From Anagrus nilaparvatae (lineage: Eukaryota; Arthropoda; Insecta; Hymenoptera; Mymaridae), in assembly GCA_022575985.1 (NCBI GenBank), contig JAKSXM010000156.1, forward strand, positions 248,001-312,000: a DNA stretch of 64,000 bases, given 5' to 3'. Made by a program: the position numbers and the translations under genes. The notes below the pieces were generated by a model. The model saw only the letters and a program-made list of their open reading frames with translations, searched no databases and was not told where the DNA came from. This document shows positions 35,755 through 49,860 of the stretch, piece after piece (the first letter of the stretch is position 1; each line of letters begins with the position of its first letter).

Positions 35755-35871
35755 TTACAACCAGAGTTGGGCAAATACTCTACTTTCGGACCGGAGTATC
35801 AGTATTTACAATGCATCTTATATGGGCGCGCTTAACGCGCGGTCCACTTGTGCCCAGCTCTGGTTACAACT
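35755..35871. mobile_element. MITE inside array unit 1 (also 39635-39751 and 43515-43631)
   Basis: GTTACAACCAGAGTTGGGCA and TGCCCAGCTCTGGTTACAAC are inverted ends around a core with GGGCGCGCTTAACGCGCGG. Being present at the same place in all three units, it predates the tandem amplification. A relative lies at 25488-25590. Confidence 0.8.
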
Positions 35872-36109
35872 GTTTGAAGCTAAGAACTTCATAATTAAAA
35901 AAATCAAAAAGTGGACATTTTCATCACTTCAGATCTCGGAATGGATTGTATCAAAATGTAAAAACCAAGTTTCTTTGTATTTATTAAACACTTTTCTAAT
36001 GCCACTTTTTTTTTTTTTTAATTTCATTCATTCATTAAAGAGAAATATCAAAAAAACGACTTAGAGTCTAATTTTTTGAATTTTTTATTTTTTCATATTT
36101 AGGACAGCT

Positions 36110-38385
36110 CATATCCATTTTTTATATGATTTTATATATTTAAATTTAAAAATTTGAATGCTACCATTGCATAAAAATATATAAAATTAAAAAAAAATTT
36201 TAATGCAATCATTGTATAAAAATATTTGAAATTACAACTTTTCTATAAAACAGGAGACTGTTAGAAAAAAATTTATAATGGCGTATAGTTTCTAGTAAAG
36301 TCAATAAAAAAATACAATTTTTTATAAGAAAAGACAAATACAAAAAAAATTTTAATGCAATCATTGCATAAAAATTTTCTCAATACAATTATTGCATACA
36401 AATATTAGAAATTCCAACTTTTCTATAAAAAAGGAGACTGTTAAAAAAAAATTTATAATGGTGTATTGTTTCTGGTAAAGTCAATAAAAAAATACAATTT
36501 TCTTATAAAACAAGACAAATAGAAAAAAAATTTTAATGCAATCATTGCATAAAAATTTTCTCAATGCAATTATTGCATACAAATATTTGAAATTCCAAAT
36601 TTTCTATAAAACAGGTGACTATTAGAAAACAATTTATAATGGCGTATAGTTTCTGGTAAAGTCAATAAAAAAATTTCAATGCTATCGTTGCATAAAAATA
36701 TTTAAAATTACAACTTTTGTATAAAACAGGAGACTATTAGAAAAAAATTTAGAATGGCGTATAATTTCGGCTAAAGTCATTAAAAAAATTTCAGTGCTAT
36801 CATTGCTTTAAAAAAATTTAAACATAAAATTTTAATATAAAACAAGACAAATACAAAAAAAAAATTTTAATGCAATCATTGCATAAAAATTTTTAAAATT
36901 ACAAAAATATTTCAATGCAATCATTGCATAAAAGTATTTGCAATGACAAAAATATTTCAATGCAATCATTGCATAAAAATGTATGAAATTCCAACTTTTC
37001 CATAAAACAGGAGACTCTTAGAAAAAAATTTATAATGGCGTATAGTTTCTGCTAAAGTCAATAAAAAAATTTCAATGTTATCATTGCATAAAAAAATTTA
37101 AGAATACAATTTTCATACAAAACAAGACAAATACAAAAAAAATTTAAATGCAATCATTGCATTAAAATTTTTGAAATGACAAAAATATTTCAATGCAATC
37201 ATTGCATAAAAATGTATGAAATTCCAACTTTTCTATAAAACAGGAGACTATTAGAAAAAAATTTATAATGGCGTATAGTTTCTGCTAAAGTCAATAAAAA
37301 AATTTCAATGTTATCATTGCATAAAAAAATTTAAGAATACAATTTTCATACAAAACAAGACAAATACAAAAAAAAATTTAAATGGAATCATTGTATTAAA
37401 ATTTTTGAAATTACAAAAATATTTCAATGCAATCATTGCATAAAAATATTTGAAATTCCAACATTTCTATAAAACAAGAGACTATTAGAAAAAAATTTAT
37501 AATGGCGTATAGTTTCTGGTAAAGTCAATAAAAAAATTTCATTGCTATCGTTGCATAAAAATATTTAAAATTACAACTTTTGTATAAAACAGGAGACTTT
37601 TAGAAAAAAATTTAGAATGGCGTATAATTTCGGCTAAAGTCATTAAAAAAATTTCAGTGCTATCATTGCATAAAAAAATTTAAAGATACAATTTTCATAT
37701 AAAACAAGACAAATACAAAAAAAAATTTTAATGCAATCATTGCATAAAAATTTTTGAAATTACAAAAATATTTCAATGCAATCATTGCATAAAAGTATTT
37801 GAAACTACAAAAATATTTCAATGCAATCATTGCATAAAAATATTTGAAATTACATTTTTTCTATAAAACAGGAGACTATTAGAAAAAAATTTATAATGGC
37901 GTATAGTTTCTGCTAAAGTCAATAAAAAAGTTTCAATGTTATCATTGCATAAAAAAATTTAAGAATACAATTTTCATACAAAACAAGACAAATACAAAAA
38001 AAAAATTTTAATGCAATCATTGCATGAAAATTTTTGAAATGACAAAAATATTTCAATGCCATCATTGCATAAAAATGTTTGAAATTCCAACTTTTCTATA
38101 AAACAGGAGACTATTAGAAAAAAATTTATAATGGCGTATAGTTTCTGCTAAAGTCAATAAAAAAATTTCAATGTTATCATTGCATAAAAAAATTTAAGAA
38201 TACAATTTTCATACAAAACAAGACAAATACAAAAAAAAATTTTAATGCAATCATTGCATAAAAATTTTTGAAATTACAAAAATATTTCAATGCAATCATT
38301 GCATAAAAATATTTGAAATTCCAACTTTTCTATAAAACAGGAGACTGTTAAAAAAAAATTTATAATGGCGTATAGTTTATGAAAA
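36110..38385. repeat. subrepeat zone with 15-bp palindrome (unit 1; repeated in units 2 and 3)
   Basis: About eleven diverged subunits, 115-280 bp apart. Each contains AGGAGACTRTTAGAAAAAAAT, TTATAATGGCGTATAGTTTC and TAAAGTCAATAAAAAAAT, with one to three copies of the perfect palindrome ATGCAATCATTGCAT or one-base variants (ATGCTATCGTTGCAT, ATGTTATCATTGCAT). The equivalent zones lie at about 39,990-42,265 and 43,870-46,145. Confidence 0.9.
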
Positions 38386-41300
38386 AAATATATATGAAAT
38401 TATATATAAAAAAACACAAAAAATTTCACTATGTAGTAAAATGGATATTTTCTGTCCTTTTTATATCAACAAACAAAAATTATGAAGATTTTATTATATA
38501 GTAAAATTCATATTGATTGTCTACAATATCAGTTTTGATGTATATGAAAATTGAAAATATTCAAATATTCATTGTCTACAGTATAAAAAAAACTGCAAAT
38601 TTTGTTAAAAAATCTGAATATTACTATATTCTATTTACAATTATTATTTATTATTAATAATTATTAATGTTATAAAATATACCTCGTTAGTTGTAAATAT
38701 TTATAAATAATCATGTAACTTTTTCTTAATATTTATTATAAAATTTCTTTGTTAATAAATTTAGAGGTATAAAATTAATTCTGTTCTCATTCATTTGTAA
38801 ATAAAAATTAATTGCTTTTTAATCACCTATGATTAAATTTATTATAACTAAACATATATGATCAAAATATAAATAAATTAATGCAAAAGATGTTTTATTT
38901 GGTTAAGTCGAGCATCGCGAGGCCAATCAGCTAGTAAAAATAAATTCCACATAAAAAATAACATTTTTTTAAATTTTATATGGAAAATTTCGATGTTTAC
39001 GAAAAAAAAAAAATTTTCACACTATCTAGGGATATTTAAGAAAATTTAAAAACATTTTAATAAAAAAAAATATCGATTATCTCACCCGCTGAATAAATAA
39101 ATATAAAAATAAACTCCACATAAAAAATAGCATTTTTTTAAATTTTATATGGAACATTTCAATGTTTACAAAAAAAAAAAAAAAAAAATTTCACATTATC
39201 TAGGAATATTCAAGAAAATTTAAAAACATTTTAATAAAAAAAAATATCGATTATCTCACTCGCTGAATAAATAAATATCTTATATATATTAAAATGAAAT
39301 AATTGAAAAAATGGACTATTTTTAATTTTATTGGACACGCATGTATTAAGAATTGTACGGACGAAAATACATGAAAGTGGTTTTAAAGTAATCTTTAAAG
39401 AAATATCTCCAGACATTTTTTTAATTTTTAAAAAATATTTAAATGATTTCGAGAAATCAATATCAGAAGTTAGTGGTCGAAAACGCAAAATAATTTCATT
39501 TTTTTTCACTAAAACTAATTTTTCTCAGGATCTAAGAGGTTTTTTGAGACGAGGTTTAGTGCAAATTATTCCTTGGAAAAAATGCTATCAATTTAAAGTT
39601 TTTTTTTTTTTTAATTTGAGCTCACGGTTCAGAGTTACAACCAGAGTTGGGCAAATACTCTACTTTCGGACCGGAGTATCAGTATTTACAATGCATCTTA
39701 TATGGGCGCGCTTAACGCGCGGTCCACTTGTGCCCAGCTCTGGTTACAACTGTTTGAAGCTAAGAACTTCATAATTAAAAAAATCAAAAAGTGGACATTT
39801 TCATCACTTCAGATCTCGGAATGGATTGTATCAAAATGTAAAAACCAAGTTTCTTTGTATTTATTAAACACTTTTCTAATGCCACTTTTTTTTTTTTTTT
39901 AATTTCATTCATTCATTAAAGAGAAATATCAAAAAAACGACTTAGAGTCTAATTTTTTGAATTTTTTATTTTTTCATATTTAGGACAGCTCATATCCATT
40001 TTTTATATGATTTTATATATTTAAATTTAAAAATTTGAATGCTACCATTGCATAAAAATATATAAAATTAAAAAAAAATTTTAATGCAATCATTGTATAA
40101 AAATATTTGAAATTACAACTTTTCTATAAAACAGGAGACTGTTAGAAAAAAATTTATAATGGCGTATAGTTTCTAGTAAAGTCAATAAAAAAATACAATT
40201 TTTTATAAGAAAAGACAAATACAAAAAAAATTTTAATGCAATCATTGCATAAAAATTTTCTCAATACAATTATTGCATACAAATATTAGAAATTCCAACT
40301 TTTCTATAAAAAAGGAGACTGTTAAAAAAAAATTTATAATGGTGTATTGTTTCTGGTAAAGTCAATAAAAAAATACAATTTTCTTATAAAACAAGACAAA
40401 TAGAAAAAAAATTTTAATGCAATCATTGCATAAAAATTTTCTCAATGCAATTATTGCATACAAATATTTGAAATTCCAAATTTTCTATAAAACAGGTGAC
40501 TATTAGAAAACAATTTATAATGGCGTATAGTTTCTGGTAAAGTCAATAAAAAAATTTCAATGCTATCGTTGCATAAAAATATTTAAAATTACAACTTTTG
40601 TATAAAACAGGAGACTATTAGAAAAAAATTTAGAATGGCGTATAATTTCGGCTAAAGTCATTAAAAAAATTTCAGTGCTATCATTGCTTTAAAAAAATTT
40701 AAACATAAAATTTTAATATAAAACAAGACAAATACAAAAAAAAAATTTTAATGCAATCATTGCATAAAAATTTTTAAAATTACAAAAATATTTCAATGCA
40801 ATCATTGCATAAAAGTATTTGCAATGACAAAAATATTTCAATGCAATCATTGCATAAAAATGTATGAAATTCCAACTTTTCCATAAAACAGGAGACTCTT
40901 AGAAAAAAATTTATAATGGCGTATAGTTTCTGCTAAAGTCAATAAAAAAATTTCAATGTTATCATTGCATAAAAAAATTTAAGAATACAATTTTCATACA
41001 AAACAAGACAAATACAAAAAAAATTTAAATGCAATCATTGCATTAAAATTTTTGAAATGACAAAAATATTTCAATGCAATCATTGCATAAAAATGTATGA
41101 AATTCCAACTTTTCTATAAAACAGGAGACTATTAGAAAAAAATTTATAATGGCGTATAGTTTCTGCTAAAGTCAATAAAAAAATTTCAATGTTATCATTG
41201 CATAAAAAAATTTAAGAATACAATTTTCATACAAAACAAGACAAATACAAAAAAAAATTTAAATGGAATCATTGTATTAAAATTTTTGAAATTACAAAAA

Positions 41301-44300
41301 TATTTCAATGCAATCATTGCATAAAAATATTTGAAATTCCAACATTTCTATAAAACAAGAGACTATTAGAAAAAAATTTATAATGGCGTATAGTTTCTGG
41401 TAAAGTCAATAAAAAAATTTCATTGCTATCGTTGCATAAAAATATTTAAAATTACAACTTTTGTATAAAACAGGAGACTTTTAGAAAAAAATTTAGAATG
41501 GCGTATAATTTCGGCTAAAGTCATTAAAAAAATTTCAGTGCTATCATTGCATAAAAAAATTTAAAGATACAATTTTCATATAAAACAAGACAAATACAAA
41601 AAAAAATTTTAATGCAATCATTGCATAAAAATTTTTGAAATTACAAAAATATTTCAATGCAATCATTGCATAAAAGTATTTGAAACTACAAAAATATTTC
41701 AATGCAATCATTGCATAAAAATATTTGAAATTACATTTTTTCTATAAAACAGGAGACTATTAGAAAAAAATTTATAATGGCGTATAGTTTCTGCTAAAGT
41801 CAATAAAAAAGTTTCAATGTTATCATTGCATAAAAAAATTTAAGAATACAATTTTCATACAAAACAAGACAAATACAAAAAAAAAATTTTAATGCAATCA
41901 TTGCATGAAAATTTTTGAAATGACAAAAATATTTCAATGCCATCATTGCATAAAAATGTTTGAAATTCCAACTTTTCTATAAAACAGGAGACTATTAGAA
42001 AAAAATTTATAATGGCGTATAGTTTCTGCTAAAGTCAATAAAAAAATTTCAATGTTATCATTGCATAAAAAAATTTAAGAATACAATTTTCATACAAAAC
42101 AAGACAAATACAAAAAAAAATTTTAATGCAATCATTGCATAAAAATTTTTGAAATTACAAAAATATTTCAATGCAATCATTGCATAAAAATACTTGAAAT
42201 TCCAACTTTTCTATAAAACAGGAGACTGTTAAAAAAAAATTTATAATGGCGTATAGTTTATGAAAAAAATATATATGAAATTATATATAAAAAAACACAA
42301 AAAATTTCACTATGTAGTAAAATGGATATTTTCTGTCCTTTTTATATCAACAAACAAAAATTATGAAGATTTTATTATATAGTAAAATTCATATTGATTG
42401 TCTACAATATCAGTTTTGATGTATATGAAAATTGAAAATATTCAAATATTCATTGTCTACAGTATAAAAAAAACTGCAAATTTTGTTAAAAAATCTGAAT
42501 ATTACTATATTCTATTTACAATTATTATTTATTATTAATAATTATTAATGTTATAAAATATACCTCGTTAGTTGTAAATATTTATAAATAATCATGTAAC
42601 TTTTTCTTAATATTTATTATAAAATTTCTTTGTTAATAAATTTAGAGGTATAAAATTAATTCTGTTCTCATTCATTTGTAAATAAAAATTAATTGCTTTT
42701 TAATCACCTATGATTAAATTTATTATAACTAAACATATATGATCAAAATATAAATAAATTAATGCAAAAGATGTTTTATTTGGTTAAGTCGAGCATCGCG
42801 AGGCCAATCAGCTAGTAAAAATAAATTCCACATAAAAAATAACATTTTTTTAAATTTTATATGGAAAATTTCGATGTTTACGAAAAAAAAAAAATTTTCA
42901 CACTATCTAGGGATATTTAAGAAAATTTAAAAACATTTTAATAAAAAAAAATATCGATTATCTCACCCGCTGAATAAATAAATATAAAAATAAACTCCAC
43001 ATAAAAAATAGCATTTTTTTAAATTTTATATGGAACATTTCAATGTTTACAAAAAAAAAAAAAAAAAATTTCACATTATCTAGGAATATTCAAGAAAATT
43101 TAAAAACATTTTAATAAAAAAAAATATCGATTATCTCACTCGCTGAATAAATAAATATCTTATATATATTAAAATGAAATAATTGAAAAAATGGACTATT
43201 TTTAATTTTATTGGACACGCATGTATTAAGAATTGTACGGACGAAAATACATGAAAGTGGTTTTAAAGTAATCTTTAAAGAAATATCTCCAGACATTTTT
43301 TTAATTTTTAAAAAATATTTAAATGATTTCGAGAAATCAATATCAGAAGTTAGTGGTCGAAAACGCAAAATAATTTCATTTTTTTTCACTAAAACTAATT
43401 TTTCTCAGGATCTAAGAGGTTTTTTGAGACGAGGTTTAGTGCAAATTATTCCTTGGAAAAAATGCTATCAATTTAAAGTTTTTTTTTTTTTTAATTTGAG
43501 CTCACGGTTCAGAGTTACAACCAGAGTTGGGCAAATACTCTACTTTCGGACCGGAGTATCAGTATTTACAATGCATCTTATATGGGCGCGCTTAACGCGC
43601 GGTCCACTTGTGCCCAGCTCTGGTTACAACTGTTTGAAGCTAAGAACTTCATAATTAAAAAAATCAAAAAGTGGACATTTTCATCACTTCAGATCTCGGA
43701 ATGGATTGTATCAAAATGTAAAAACCAAGTTTCTTTGTATTTATTAAACACTTTTCTAATGCCACTTTTTTTTTTTTTTAATTTCATTCATTCATTAAAG
43801 AGAAATATCAAAAAAACGACTTAGAGTCTAATTTTTTGAATTTTTTATTTTTTCATATTTAGGACAGCTCATATCCATTTTTTATATGATTTTATATATT
43901 TAAATTTAAAAATTTGAATGCTACCATTGCATAAAAATATATAAAATTAAAAAAAAATTTTAATGCAATCATTGTATAAAAATATTTGAAATTACAACTT
44001 TTCTATAAAACAGGAGACTGTTAGAAAAAAATTTATAATGGCGTATAGTTTCTAGTAAAGTCAATAAAAAAATACAATTTTTTATAAGAAAAGACAAATA
44101 CAAAAAAAATTTTAATGCAATCATTGCATAAAAATTTTCTCAATACAATTATTGCATACAAATATTAGAAATTCCAACTTTTCTATAAAAAAGGAGACTG
44201 TTAAAAAAAAATTTATAATGGTGTATTGTTTCTGGTAAAGTCAATAAAAAAATACAATTTTCTTATAAAACAAGACAAATAGAAAAAAAATTTTAATGCA

Positions 44301-47159
44301 ATCATTGCATAAAAATTTTCTCAATGCAATTATTGCATACAAATATTTGAAATTCCAAATTTTCTATAAAACAGGTGACTATTAGAAAACAATTTATAAT
44401 GGCGTATAGTTTCTGGTAAAGTCAATAAAAAAATTTCAATGCTATCGTTGCATAAAAATATTTAAAATTACAACTTTTGTATAAAACAGGAGACTATTAG
44501 AAAAAAATTTAGAATGGCGTATAATTTCGGCTAAAGTCATTAAAAAAATTTCAGTGCTATCATTGCTTTAAAAAAATTTAAACATAAAATTTTAATATAA
44601 AACAAGACAAATACAAAAAAAAAATTTTAATGCAATCATTGCATAAAAATTTTTAAAATTACAAAAATATTTCAATGCAATCATTGCATAAAAGTATTTG
44701 CAATGACAAAAATATTTCAATGCAATCATTGCATAAAAATGTATGAAATTCCAACTTTTCCATAAAACAGGAGACTCTTAGAAAAAAATTTATAATGGCG
44801 TATAGTTTCTGCTAAAGTCAATAAAAAAATTTCAATGTTATCATTGCATAAAAAAATTTAAGAATACAATTTTCATACAAAACAAGACAAATACAAAAAA
44901 AATTTAAATGCAATCATTGCATTAAAATTTTTGAAATGACAAAAATATTTCAATGCAATCATTGCATAAAAATGTATGAAATTCCAACTTTTCTATAAAA
45001 CAGGAGACTATTAGAAAAAAATTTATAATGGCGTATAGTTTCTGCTAAAGTCAATAAAAAAATTTCAATGTTATCATTGCATAAAAAAATTTAAGAATAC
45101 AATTTTCATACAAAACAAGACAAATACAAAAAAAAATTTAAATGGAATCATTGTATTAAAATTTTTGAAATTACAAAAATATTTCAATGCAATCATTGCA
45201 TAAAAATATTTGAAATTCCAACATTTCTATAAAACAAGAGACTATTAGAAAAAAATTTATAATGGCGTATAGTTTCTGGTAAAGTCAATAAAAAAATTTC
45301 ATTGCTATCGTTGCATAAAAATATTTAAAATTACAACTTTTGTATAAAACAGGAGACTTTTAGAAAAAAATTTAGAATGGCGTATAATTTCGGCTAAAGT
45401 CATTAAAAAAATTTCAGTGCTATCATTGCATAAAAAAATTTAAAGATACAATTTTCATATAAAACAAGACAAATACAAAAAAAAATTTTAATGCAATCAT
45501 TGCATAAAAATTTTTGAAATTACAAAAATATTTCAATGCAATCATTGCATAAAAGTATTTGAAACTACAAAAATATTTCAATGCAATCATTGCATAAAAA
45601 TATTTGAAATTACATTTTTTCTATAAAACAGGAGACTATTAGAAAAAAATTTATAATGGCGTATAGTTTCTGCTAAAGTCAATAAAAAAGTTTCAATGTT
45701 ATCATTGCATAAAAAAATTTAAGAATACAATTTTCATACAAAACAAGACAAATACAAAAAAAAAATTTTAATGCAATCATTGCATGAAAATTTTTGAAAT
45801 GACAAAAATATTTCAATGCCATCATTGCATAAAAATGTTTGAAATTCCAACTTTTCTATAAAACAGGAGACTATTAGAAAAAAATTTATAATGGCGTATA
45901 GTTTCTGCTAAAGTCAATAAAAAAATTTCAATGTTATCATTGCATAAAAAAATTTAAGAATACAATTTTCATACAAAACAAGACAAATACAAAAAAAAAT
46001 TTTAATGCAATCATTGCATAAAAATTTTTGAAATTACAAAAATATTTCAATGCAATCATTGCATAAAAATATTTGAAATTCCAACTTTTCTATAAAACAG
46101 GAGACTGTTAAAAAAAAATTTATAATGGCGTATAGTTTATGAAAAAAATATATATGAAATTATATATAAAAAAACACAAAAAATTTCACTATGTAGTAAA
46201 ATGGATATTTTCTGTCCTTTTTATATCAACAAACAAAAATTATGAAGATTTTATTATATAGTAAAATTCATATTGATTGTCTACAATATCAGTTTTGATG
46301 TATATGAAAATTGAAAATATTCAAATATTCATTGTCTACAGTATAAAAAAAACTGCAAATTTTGTTAAAAAATCTGAATATTACTATATTCTATTTACAA
46401 TTATTATTTATTATTAATAATTATTAATGTTATAAAATATACCTCGTTAGTTGTAAATATTTATAAATAATCATGTAACTTTTTCTTAATATTTATTATA
46501 AAATTTCTTTGTTAATAAATTTAGAGGTATAAAATTAATTCTGTTCTCATTCATTTGTAAATAAAAATTAATTGCTTTTTAATCACCTATGATTAAATTT
46601 ATTATAACTAAACATATATGATCAAAATATAAATAAATTAATGCAAAAGATGTTTTATTTGGTTAAGTCGAGCATCGCGAGGCCAATCAGCTAGTAAAAA
46701 TAAATTCCACATAAAAAATAACATTTTTTTAAATTTTATATGGAAAATTTCGATGTTTACGAAAAAAAAAAAATTTTCACACTATCTAGGGATATTTAAG
46801 AAAATTTAAAAACATTTTAATAAAAAAAAATATCGATTATCTCACCCGCTGAATAAATAAATATAAAAATAAACTCCACATAAAAAATAGCATTTTTTTA
46901 AATTTTATATGGAACATTTCAATGTTTACAAAAAAAAAAAAAAAAAATTTCACATTATCTAGGAATATTCAAGAAAATTTAAAAACATTTTAATAAAAAA
47001 AAATATCGATTATCTCACTCGCTGAATAAATAAATATAAAAATAAAATGGTTCCTAAAATATCCTATTAGAAGCCGCTACCATCGCAAAAAATAATTGTG
47101 ATACGCTTAACGCACCCTTAGAAATAAATAAACTAACTGTTTAGCTATTAACCCAAGAC

Positions 47160-49800
47160 ATGATATAGGCGTTCCTCATCCATCTAAAGAGAATTTTTCA
47201 GATATAAAAAAGGATCAATTGACAAACGATTTAATACATTTATTAAATCGATTGCAAAGACATACAATACATGGAAAACATTGCTTGCGTTACAAATACA
47301 AATCAAATAAACTTACATGTCGTTTCAATTTTCCGCAACCTCTAAAAACAAAAAGTTGCATAGACAATTCAGATGGGTATTTCAGATATCATCCAAAACG
47401 AAATGATCCATTAATACAACGATATAATACAATAATAACATCGATTTGGCGAGCAAATACAGATTTCTCACCGATTGTCTCTGAACAAGCAGTATATTAT
47501 TACATCACCTACTACGCATCAAAGGGTGAAAAAATTTCAAAAAATTTACAGGAATGTTTGAACGAAATTGCCAATCGATGTCAGATAATTTGCACGCAAA
47601 AACAGCAATTCAAAAATTATTTATTTCTACTTTAAATGAACGTGATTACAGTGCACAAGAAGTAATACATTTACTCATGAGTTGGCCTCTTTACCACACA
47701 GTTCACGAACATATCTTACATTAGTTATACAAGATGAAGAATGGAAATCAGTTAAGGTATTAAATCAATATATATCTATTTAAAATGTATAAATATTAAT
47801 TGTTAAAATAAATTATTTTAAAATTTTATTCATTTTAGATATGCAACGAAACTAAAGAAATTATGGAAGCAAATGATTCAACATTAATTGAGACATATAA
47901 AATAAGACCACCTGAACTTGAGGATTTAAATTTGATAAATTTTTGTAAACACTACAGAGTTTACAAGAATAAATTTATAAAAAGACGAAAAGAATGCATT
48001 GTAAGAATATTTCCGAAAATAAACCTTTTGACAATGAAACAGAAGATGAAAAATATTATAAGTTACATAGTATTTTAAATGTACCATTTAGAAATAATAA
48101 GAATGATATTCTAAATAATAATGTAAATCATGATTCATGGAAGGAACTATATAATTCTTTAAACATTAGTGAAGAAAATGAAATAAATTTACATGAATAT
48201 GAAGAAACAGATGAAATTTCTGAATCCTTAAATGATAACATGGTTAGAAATCCATTTTAATATTTATCTGGATACTGTGAAAATATTGATAACATTGAAT
48301 TAGGAAAAAGACAAATTGATATATGCTACGATTGGAATATAACAGACAAAAATATACCATCTAAAGATGATATTGAAAATTTTTAAAAAAATTATAAATC
48401 AGATAATTCAAACAAACAAAATTCAGATGACGAGAAAAAATATATACAATTTACAGAAGATCAACAAGAAGTTTTAAACTGTTTAAAAGGACAAATAGAC
48501 GCGATTAAAAATAATACATTAACATCCAATATGATCAAAAGAGTAATAGTACAAGGAAAAGCAGGATCAGGATAAAGCACAGTAATAAAAGAAATGGTAA
48601 AAATGATAACATCTGCTTTCGGGGAAGATGCAGTCAAAATCGGAGCACGTACTGGCATGGCTGCTGTAAATGTATATGGAAAAACATATCACTCATTACT
48701 ACGATTACCTTCAAATTATAAACAATTTGGTTCATTAGAAAATAAAAATGCCAAAAAACTACAAACTGAATTAAAAAATTTGAAATTTCTGTTTATTGAC
48801 GAAATATTATTAATAGGTTTACGTACTTTATATCAAATGGGATCACGGTGTAGAGAAATTTTTGCTAACGAAATTGATGAACCTTATGGTGGAATAATAA
48901 TATACTTATTCGGAGATTATAACCAATTAACGCCGGTAGGACATACGGCAATATTTAGTTAAAAAAAATCTATTGACAAAATGCAATCGCAAGGAGAACT
49001 TGTTTTTAAACAATTTCAGAAATATTTCTGTTTACAAAATGCACGCCGAAGGAAATCAAACACCACATTCAAAATTATTAGATGAAATAGCAAATGCAGA
49101 ATTGTCGCAGGAAAATTACGAAGCACTGCATAATAGACGAGAATCTATAATACCTAAAAACGAATTGGATATGTTTGAAAATGCAATACATTTATACCCG
49201 AAATGCATACAAGTAGATGCACATAACGAAAAACATTTAAAACCACAGGAAACCCAGTAGCTCGAATTGTAGCCACAAATGCACCTAATGTAGCCATTCG
49301 TTGTTCAGATGATCAGGGTTACAAAATGTTTTACACTTATCTAAAAATTGTCGTGTCGTTACGGGTAAACTTATGGACTGAAGGAGGTTTAATAAATGGT
49401 ACTTTAGGATATGTGAGAGAAATAATTTATGCTGAAAATAATTCACCACCGCAATTACCAGAAGCTATCATGGTAGAATTTGATAATTATAAAGGACCCT
49501 ATTTATATAAAAATCTATTTCCAATAATACCTCTAAACCGTACATGGACACATAATAAAATATAATGCAGCCGAATACAATTACCACTTATGTCATCATA
49601 TTCAATAACCATACATAAATAACAAGGCCAAACTATTCATAAAATGTTTCTCCAAATTGGAGACAGTGAAAAGCAATTAGGTACCACTTAGGTAGGATTA
49701 AGTAGAGTTAAATCAATAAACGATTTAATTCTAATAAAAGATTACTACAAATATAGATACGACTCTATTCGACTATGTGCTTCTTTTAATGACAAACAAA
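47160..49800 (+). pseudogene. broken Helitron Rep/PIF1-type helicase gene
   Basis: The product would nick, unwind and replicate Helitron DNA. 47170-47635 encodes the region between Rep and helicase (HCLRYKYKSNKLTCRFNFPQ, RYHPKRNDPLIQRYNTIITS, SEQAVYYYITYYASKGEK). 47863-48260 is a linker, in shifted frames. 48430-49790 is the helicase: motif I region GKAGSG-stop-ST, where the Walker A lysine codon has become TAA at 48573-48575; motif II FLFIDEILL; motif III GDYNQLTPVG; GGLINGTLG; and a C-terminal ITIHK-stop-QGQ ... V-GLSRVKSI block with stops at 49620 and 49689. Frameshifts also occur near 47,635-47,860, 48,260 and 48,961. The HUH nuclease part of Rep was not found; the 3.88-kb array stands where it would be expected. 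Confidence 0.85.
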
Positions 49801-49860
49801 AGTTTTTACACAAATTGAAAAACAATATTCACCAAAATATAAAAATAAAATAAAAAAAAT

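Larger units (their letters stand above)
35399..47037. repeat. three head-to-tail units of about 3,880 bp
   Basis: Units begin at CTTATATATATTAAAATGAA: 35399-39278, 39279-43158 and 43159-47037. Apart from one- or two-base changes in poly-A/T runs, I noticed one substitution (C at about 42,193 in unit 2 for T in units 1 and 3). Each unit comprises: an AT-rich leader with a MITE (about +357 to +470); a 2.3-kb subrepeat zone; an AT-rich stretch; the string GTCGAGCATCGCGAGGCC AATCAG CTAG; and two blocks of about 165 bp starting AAATAAAYTCCACATAAAAA. A 147-residue frame recurs in each unit but crosses the MITE and matches nothing I know. Such identity implies very recent amplification, homogenisation, or an assembly duplication. 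Confidence 0.95.

Noticed and set aside
35451..35894. 147-residue frame repeated identically at 39331 and 43211
   Set aside because: It runs through AT-rich repeat sequence and then straight across a MITE with inverted ends; composition is poly-F/K and no domain is visible. Its conservation is explained by the identity of the 3.88-kb units.
36110..38385. Regularly spaced palindromic repeats resembling a CRISPR array
   Set aside because: Spacers are themselves repeats, spacing is irregular, no cas genes, and the context is a eukaryotic genome.
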